Below are positions 14,110 to 15,589 of a stretch of 15,589 nt of DNA, one piece after another. Within the stretch, counting starts at the first letter, position 1; each line of letters opens with the position of its first letter. The notes below the pieces were generated by a model that ran no database searches, was not told the DNA's origin, and saw nothing but the letters and a program-made list of their open reading frames with translations. This DNA is from an uncultured bacterium (GTDB lineage Bacteria > Bacteroidota > Ignavibacteria > Ignavibacteriales > Melioribacteraceae), in NCBI GenBank assembly GCA_937936675.1, contig CALDDL010000160.1, positions 1-15,589 on the forward strand, written 5' to 3'. A program made the translations under genes and the position numbers.

Positions 14110-15195
14110 ATGAAAAGGAATTATTATATATTCAGCAGCGGTAAGCTAATCAGGAAAGATAATACCCTCTATTTCGAGCCGGGGGAAAACTTAGAACCTG
14201 AAGAGGTAATCAGTGATGAGGAAATTGAAGTCGAGGATGATTCCGAAATTCAGACAACCGAAGAAAGCGAACCCGTACGTATCAATCGCAAACCGATTCC
14301 TGTTGAAGATATCGAAGCTATATATTGTTTTTCAGAACTCCGCTTTAATACAAAATTTTTGAATTACATTGCTCAAAAGCAGATTACCTTACACCTTTTT
14401 AATTACTATGGTTATTATACCGGATCATTCTATCCTCGCGAACCGTTCATTTCGGGAAAATTATTAGTGCGACAGGTAAATGCTTATCAGGATTTAAGTC
14501 AAAGAATAGTCCTCGCCAAAAAATTTGTTGAAGGATCTGCCGAAAACATTCGCAAGAATCTGCTGTATTATAATTCTCGGGATAAAGATTTATCATATTT
14601 CATTAAGAAAACCGAGGAATTAATTTTGAAAATAGACTCGACTGAAGAGATAAATGAACTTATGGGTATCGAGGGCAATATTCGATCCGATTATTATACT
14701 TCGTGGAATCTTATTATTAATCCCGAAATTAAGTTTGAAAAGCGAGAAAAGCATCCGCCTACCAACCCGATTAATGCATTAATATCTTTTGGTAATTCGT
14801 TGGTATATACCACCGTATTGAGCGAAATATATAAGACGCAATTAAATCCGTTAATAAGTTTTCTGCATGAACCCGGAGAACGTAGATTTTCTCTATCATT
14901 GGATATAGCAGAAATTTTCAAACCATTGCTCACCGATAGATTAATATTTTCTTTATTGAATAAAAAGAATATTCAGGATAAGCATTTCGATAAAGAGATG
15001 AATTTTTGTTATTTAAGTGAGGAGGGAAGAAAAATTTATTTGCGCGAATATGATGAAAGACTTAAGACGACAATAAAACATCGGACACTTAAGAAATCGG
15101 TAAGTTACCGTCATTTGATACGATTGGAATGTTATAAAATAATTAAGCATATTGTGGAAGGGAAAGAATATAAACCATTCAAGATATGGTGGTAA
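14110..15195 (+). CDS. cas1: Cas1 integrase with acidic N-terminal insertion
   Basis: A 361-residue Cas1 that would integrate prespacers next to the leader as a complex with Cas2. The catalytic set is E188 (MGIEGNIR), H253 (FLHEPGER) and D265/E268 (LSLDIAEIFKP), at normal spacing. The N-terminal beta domain starts conventionally (YYIFSSGKLIRKDNTLYFE). It then carries an insertion of about 33 residues (about 23-55) with 16 Asp/Glu and no Lys/Arg before resuming at IPVEDIEAIYCFSELRFNTK (63-82). Relatives usually pass directly from one strand to the next, at about 330 residues in total. The start is ATG 14110, 3 nt after the cas4 stop. cas2 begins 1 nt after its TAA. Confidence 0.95.
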   Translation: MKRNYYIFSSGKLIRKDNTLYFEPGENLEPEEVISDEEIEVEDDSEIQTTEESEPVRINRKPIPVEDIEAIYCFSELRFNTKFLNYIAQKQITLHLFNYYGYYTGSFYPREPFISGKLLVRQVNAYQDLSQRIVLAKKFVEGSAENIRKNLLYYNSRDKDLSYFIKKTEELILKIDSTEEINELMGIEGNIRSDYYTSWNLIINPEIKFEKREKHPPTNPINALISFGNSLVYTTVLSEIYKTQLNPLISFLHEPGERRFSLSLDIAEIFKPLLTDRLIFSLLNKKNIQDKHFDKEMNFCYLSEEGRKIYLREYDERLKTTIKHRTLKKSVSYRHLIRLECYKIIKHIVEGKEYKPFKIWW

Positions 15196-15196
15196 A

Positions 15197-15460
15197 ATGT
15201 ATTTGATATTGGTTTATGACGTAGGGCAAAAAAGGGGTGCAAAAGTATTAAAATTTTTGCGTCAGCATCTAATTTGGGTACAGAATTCCGTATTTGAAGG
15301 CGAAGTAACTAAAGTGCAGTTTGAAGAGATCAAACGTGGAATAAAAGAGCGGATAAAAAAAGAGGAAGATTGCATAATTTATTATAAATTTGATTCGATG
15401 AATTATACCGATAGAGGAATAATCGGTAAAGAGAAGAACGAAATTGATTCATTTATATAA
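15197..15460 (+). CDS. cas2: Cas2 adaptation subunit
   Basis: An 87-residue ferredoxin-fold protein bridging two Cas1 dimers during spacer integration. It opens with MYLILVYDVGQKRGAKVLKF, where Asp8 is the conserved acidic residue after the first strand. WVQNSVFEGEVT and the final YYKFDSM segment are typical. ATG at 15197 is chosen over an in-frame ATG at 15152, which would lie inside cas1 and add 15 residues before the conserved first strand. Length matches type I-B Cas2. It is the last cas gene; the leader and array follow. Confidence 0.95.
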   Translation: MYLILVYDVGQKRGAKVLKFLRQHLIWVQNSVFEGEVTKVQFEEIKRGIKERIKKEEDCIIYYKFDSMNYTDRGIIGKEKNEIDSFI

Positions 15461-15559
15461 AAGTCGTCTAGGACGGGGGTTTATAGCACTATTGTACATA
15501 GACGCTAAAAAGTAAGAAAAAAGATTTGAATATGAGCCAAAATAGGCGTATTTTGGCGG
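15461..15559 (+). promoter_or_regulatory. CRISPR leader
   Basis: These 99 bases between the cas2 stop and the first repeat are the leader, which should hold the array promoter and the signals for spacer insertion. There is no coding frame. The right end carries a perfect 9-bp inverted repeat, GCCAAAATA (15536-15544) and TATTTTGGC (15549-15557), around GGCG, ending 2 bp before the repeat. A purine-rich stretch precedes it (15507-15530). I could not pick a convincing promoter. Confidence 0.8.
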
Positions 15560-15589
15560 GTACTAATCGGACTATACTAGAATTGAAAC
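15560..15589 (+). CRISPR. First repeat of a CRISPR array cut by the window end
   Basis: The last 30 nt start GTACTAATCG and end GAATTGAAAC. The terminal ATTGAAAC is the classic 8-nt handle of type I-B repeats, and 30 nt is the usual repeat length. It follows cas2 and a leader, so the array should run rightwards and be transcribed on the + strand. Only one copy is in view, so the boundary and the call rest on the handle, length and position. ACTA occurs three times inside it and no strong hairpin is visible, as in many I-B repeats. Confidence 0.8.

Noticed and set aside
15491..15528. Bacteroidota-type promoter in the leader (TTG near 15492 and AAGATTTG at 15521)
   Set aside because: The spacing of 26 nt is too long for the TTTG/TAnnTTTG arrangement and the -33 element is incomplete.

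Overview
The window reads as a chromosomal segment from a Gram-negative bacterium of the FCB group. Clues are an LptE-type outer-membrane lipoprotein, a periplasmic protein with an 'SAQ' signal-peptide end, AT-rich DNA and tightly overlapping envelope genes. An Ignavibacteria/Chlorobiota-like or other Bacteroidota relative is my best guess. No rRNA or tRNA gene is present to settle it.

Region 1 (1-5657, all + strand) is a compact envelope-biogenesis cluster. It holds the end of a SPOR-like protein, a receiver-less sigma-54 activator, LptE, a membrane-bound processive-type family 2 glycosyltransferase, a TPR protein, a family 9 (heptosyltransferase-like) glycosyltransferase and a secreted DUF3108 protein. 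Several neighbours overlap by 1-16 nt, so they are probably co-transcribed and translationally coupled. The theme is LPS/surface polysaccharide synthesis and transport.

Region 2 (5658-7382) is an accessory strip. It opens with degenerate tandem repeats that copy the tail of the DUF3108 gene, including a GC-rich hairpin. A minus-strand HEPN/nucleotidyltransferase (HepT/MntA-like) pair follows. Next come two decayed fragments resembling the C-termini of an AbiEi/AbiEii toxin-antitoxin operon. The strip ends with a CACC-rich patch, a 42-bp tandem repeat whose second copy is a perfect 15-bp hairpin, and a probable promoter.

Region 3 (7383-15589) is a complete type I-B (Tneap/Cst-like) CRISPR-Cas operon: cas6, cas8b1/cst1, cas7/cst2, cas5, cas3 (HD plus helicase), cas4, cas1, cas2. 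A ~99-bp leader and the first 30-nt repeat follow, and the repeat ends exactly at the window edge. Cas1-Cas2-Cas4 would acquire spacers, Cas6 would cut the array RNA to leave an ATTGAAAC handle, Cas5-7-8 would form Cascade, and Cas3 would degrade the target.

The operon itself is a known type. The less ordinary signals are: (i) a degenerate tandem repeat between cas6 and cas8 carrying the same 9-nt AATTGAAAC that ends the CRISPR repeat, in the position where crRNA-like regulatory or antitoxin RNAs occur in some type I-B loci; (ii) a perfect inverted repeat 2 bp before the first CRISPR repeat; (iii) the strong hairpin ahead of cas6; and (iv) an acidic insertion in Cas1.
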